A stretch of 24,509 nucleotides of DNA, taken from positions 1 through 24,509 of the IMG/VR virus record IMGVR_UViG_3300045996_000148; one strand, written 5' to 3'. The DNA comes from a virus. Numbering within the stretch: the first letter of the stretch is position 1; each line of letters begins with the position of its first letter. Positions 23,764 to 24,509 of this stretch are shown here, piece after piece. The notes under the pieces were generated by a model. That model was not told the origin of the DNA, made no database searches, and worked only from the letters and a program-made list of their open reading frames with translations. A program made the translations under genes and the position numbers.

Positions 23764-24509
23764 TTAATCCTTTATGAATATGGGCGTGACAATGCCGGCA
23801 GAGCCGAGCGGCAGATCCGGCGCCCATGCCGGGCGAGTCCGCATGCAATCCTGGAGGACCGCCAACGTCTCCGCCGCGCGATCGGCCGGCGCCAAGGCGA
23901 CTATCTGATCATGGACGTGTAATCTTATATCGATGTTCTCTTTATGCGCGAGTACCATCCCGTGCGCCAGAAGATCCCGGGCGATAGCCTGCACCGCATT
24001 TTCCGTGAGCTTGCCCGGGTGGGTACCGATGCGCACCCACTGACTTTGATCGTTGACGCCTTCATAGGTCAGCGTCAGTTTCATCTCGCCCCATGGCGTC
24101 TTGCGGCTCTCCAGTCGCGGCCGGCAGTAGTGAAGCGCCCGCCCGCTCGGCAACAGCATGCGCATGAAAGGACCGGATCGGTCAAAGCGGATACGGCCGC
24201 ACTCTTGCGGCTCGCCCGTGCGAACGCATTTCTTCGCCGCGCGATCGATCTTCCACCAGAAATCGACAACATCGGTATAGGTGTCACGCCAGATTTTGAC
24301 CGACTCCGCCGACAATTCCGCCGTGAGCTTGATTCCCATGTTCCAGGCGTAGCCGAGAAGACCGGTAGCCTCTATCTCGCCAGTCTTGACGTTCTCACGC
24401 TCGACTCCCGCGCCGAGCATGTACCCCGCGCCGAGCACAGCCGGCTTGGCGACCGTCCGCTTGCTCTTGTCGCCGGCCTTGTACTCCGCATACAGTTCGT
24501 CATATGGCC
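23764..24509 (-). CDS. Family A DNA polymerase, C-terminal part (5' end beyond window)
   Basis: The open frame enters from the right edge (first readable residues PYDELYAEYKAGDKS) and ends at TAA 23764. It contains the fingers helix pattern K-PAVLGAGYMLGAG (the K...GYG-type nucleotide-binding helix), GRIRFDRSGPF, LPSGRALHYCRPRL and motif C HVHDQIVAL at codons 23905-23913. Motif C normally reads HDE; here the metal-binding Asp is kept and Glu is replaced by Gln. About 248 codons are present, roughly the palm/fingers part. It probably replicates the phage genome together with the helicase and nucleases encoded downstream. Confidence 0.93.
   Translation of the reverse strand, partial: PYDELYAEYKAGDKSKRTVAKPAVLGAGYMLGAGVERENVKTGEIEATGLLGYAWNMGIKLTAELSAESVKIWRDTYTDVVDFWWKIDRAAKKCVRTGEPQECGRIRFDRSGPFMRMLLPSGRALHYCRPRLESRKTPWGEMKLTLTYEGVNDQSQWVRIGTHPGKLTENAVQAIARDLLAHGMVLAHKENIDIRLHVHDQIVALAPADRAAETLAVLQDCMRTRPAWAPDLPLGSAGIVTPIFIKD

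Noticed and set aside
1-24509. CRISPR array, tRNA, insertion sequence, integrase or attachment site
   Set aside because: None was found by eye: no regularly spaced repeats, no cloverleaf in the few short gaps, no transposase or integrase motifs in the coding frames.

Overview
The window is part of the genome of a long-tailed, siphovirus-type bacteriophage (or a prophage of one) with a lambda-like morphogenesis plan. Every gene I can support lies on the minus strand, so transcription runs from high to low coordinates. The genes are packed almost end to end, many with 1-nt (TAATG/TGATG) or 4-nt (ATGA) stop/start overlaps. No host gene, tRNA, rRNA, insertion sequence, CRISPR array, integrase, repressor or lysis cassette is visible, so lifestyle (virulent or temperate) cannot be decided here. 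Base composition is high in G+C. The style of the tail-tip proteins suggests a proteobacterial host, perhaps an alphaproteobacterium, but that is only an impression.

Region 1 (24509 to 21470) is the end of a replication/DNA-processing module. It holds the 3' part of a family A DNA polymerase, a small VRR-NUC nuclease, an HNH-AP2 endonuclease and an SF2/SNF2-type helicase. A 49-nt gap with a possible promoter and a perfect 10-bp palindrome separates it from the packaging genes.

Region 2 (21420 to about 12811) is the packaging and head module. In order: small terminase, large terminase (GpA type), gpW-like head-tail joiner, lambda B-type portal, S49 protease with an in-frame nested scaffold start (C/Nu3 arrangement), gpD-like decoration protein, gpE-like major capsid protein, two short related proteins at the FI position, and a probable FII-like connector.

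Region 3 (12814 to 1) is the tail module. In order: Z-like minor tail protein, U-position tail terminator, tail tube protein, tail-assembly chaperone with a programmed -1 frameshift (G/GT), a 1639-residue tape measure protein carrying a transglycosylase-like domain, M/Dit-position protein, BR0599-type L-position protein, two very small proteins, and a large J-like tail-tip protein that runs off the left edge.

The most unusual feature is in that last gene. A complete von Willebrand factor A domain with an intact MIDAS metal site is inserted inside the tail-tip (host-recognition) protein, between two blocks that look like contiguous parts of the ordinary tail-hub fold. Other points of note are the A-AAA-AAA slippery frameshift, the nested scaffold start with its own strong Shine-Dalgarno sequence, the wall-degrading domain in the tape measure combined with no NlpC/P60 gene at the K position, and the paralogous pair after the capsid gene.
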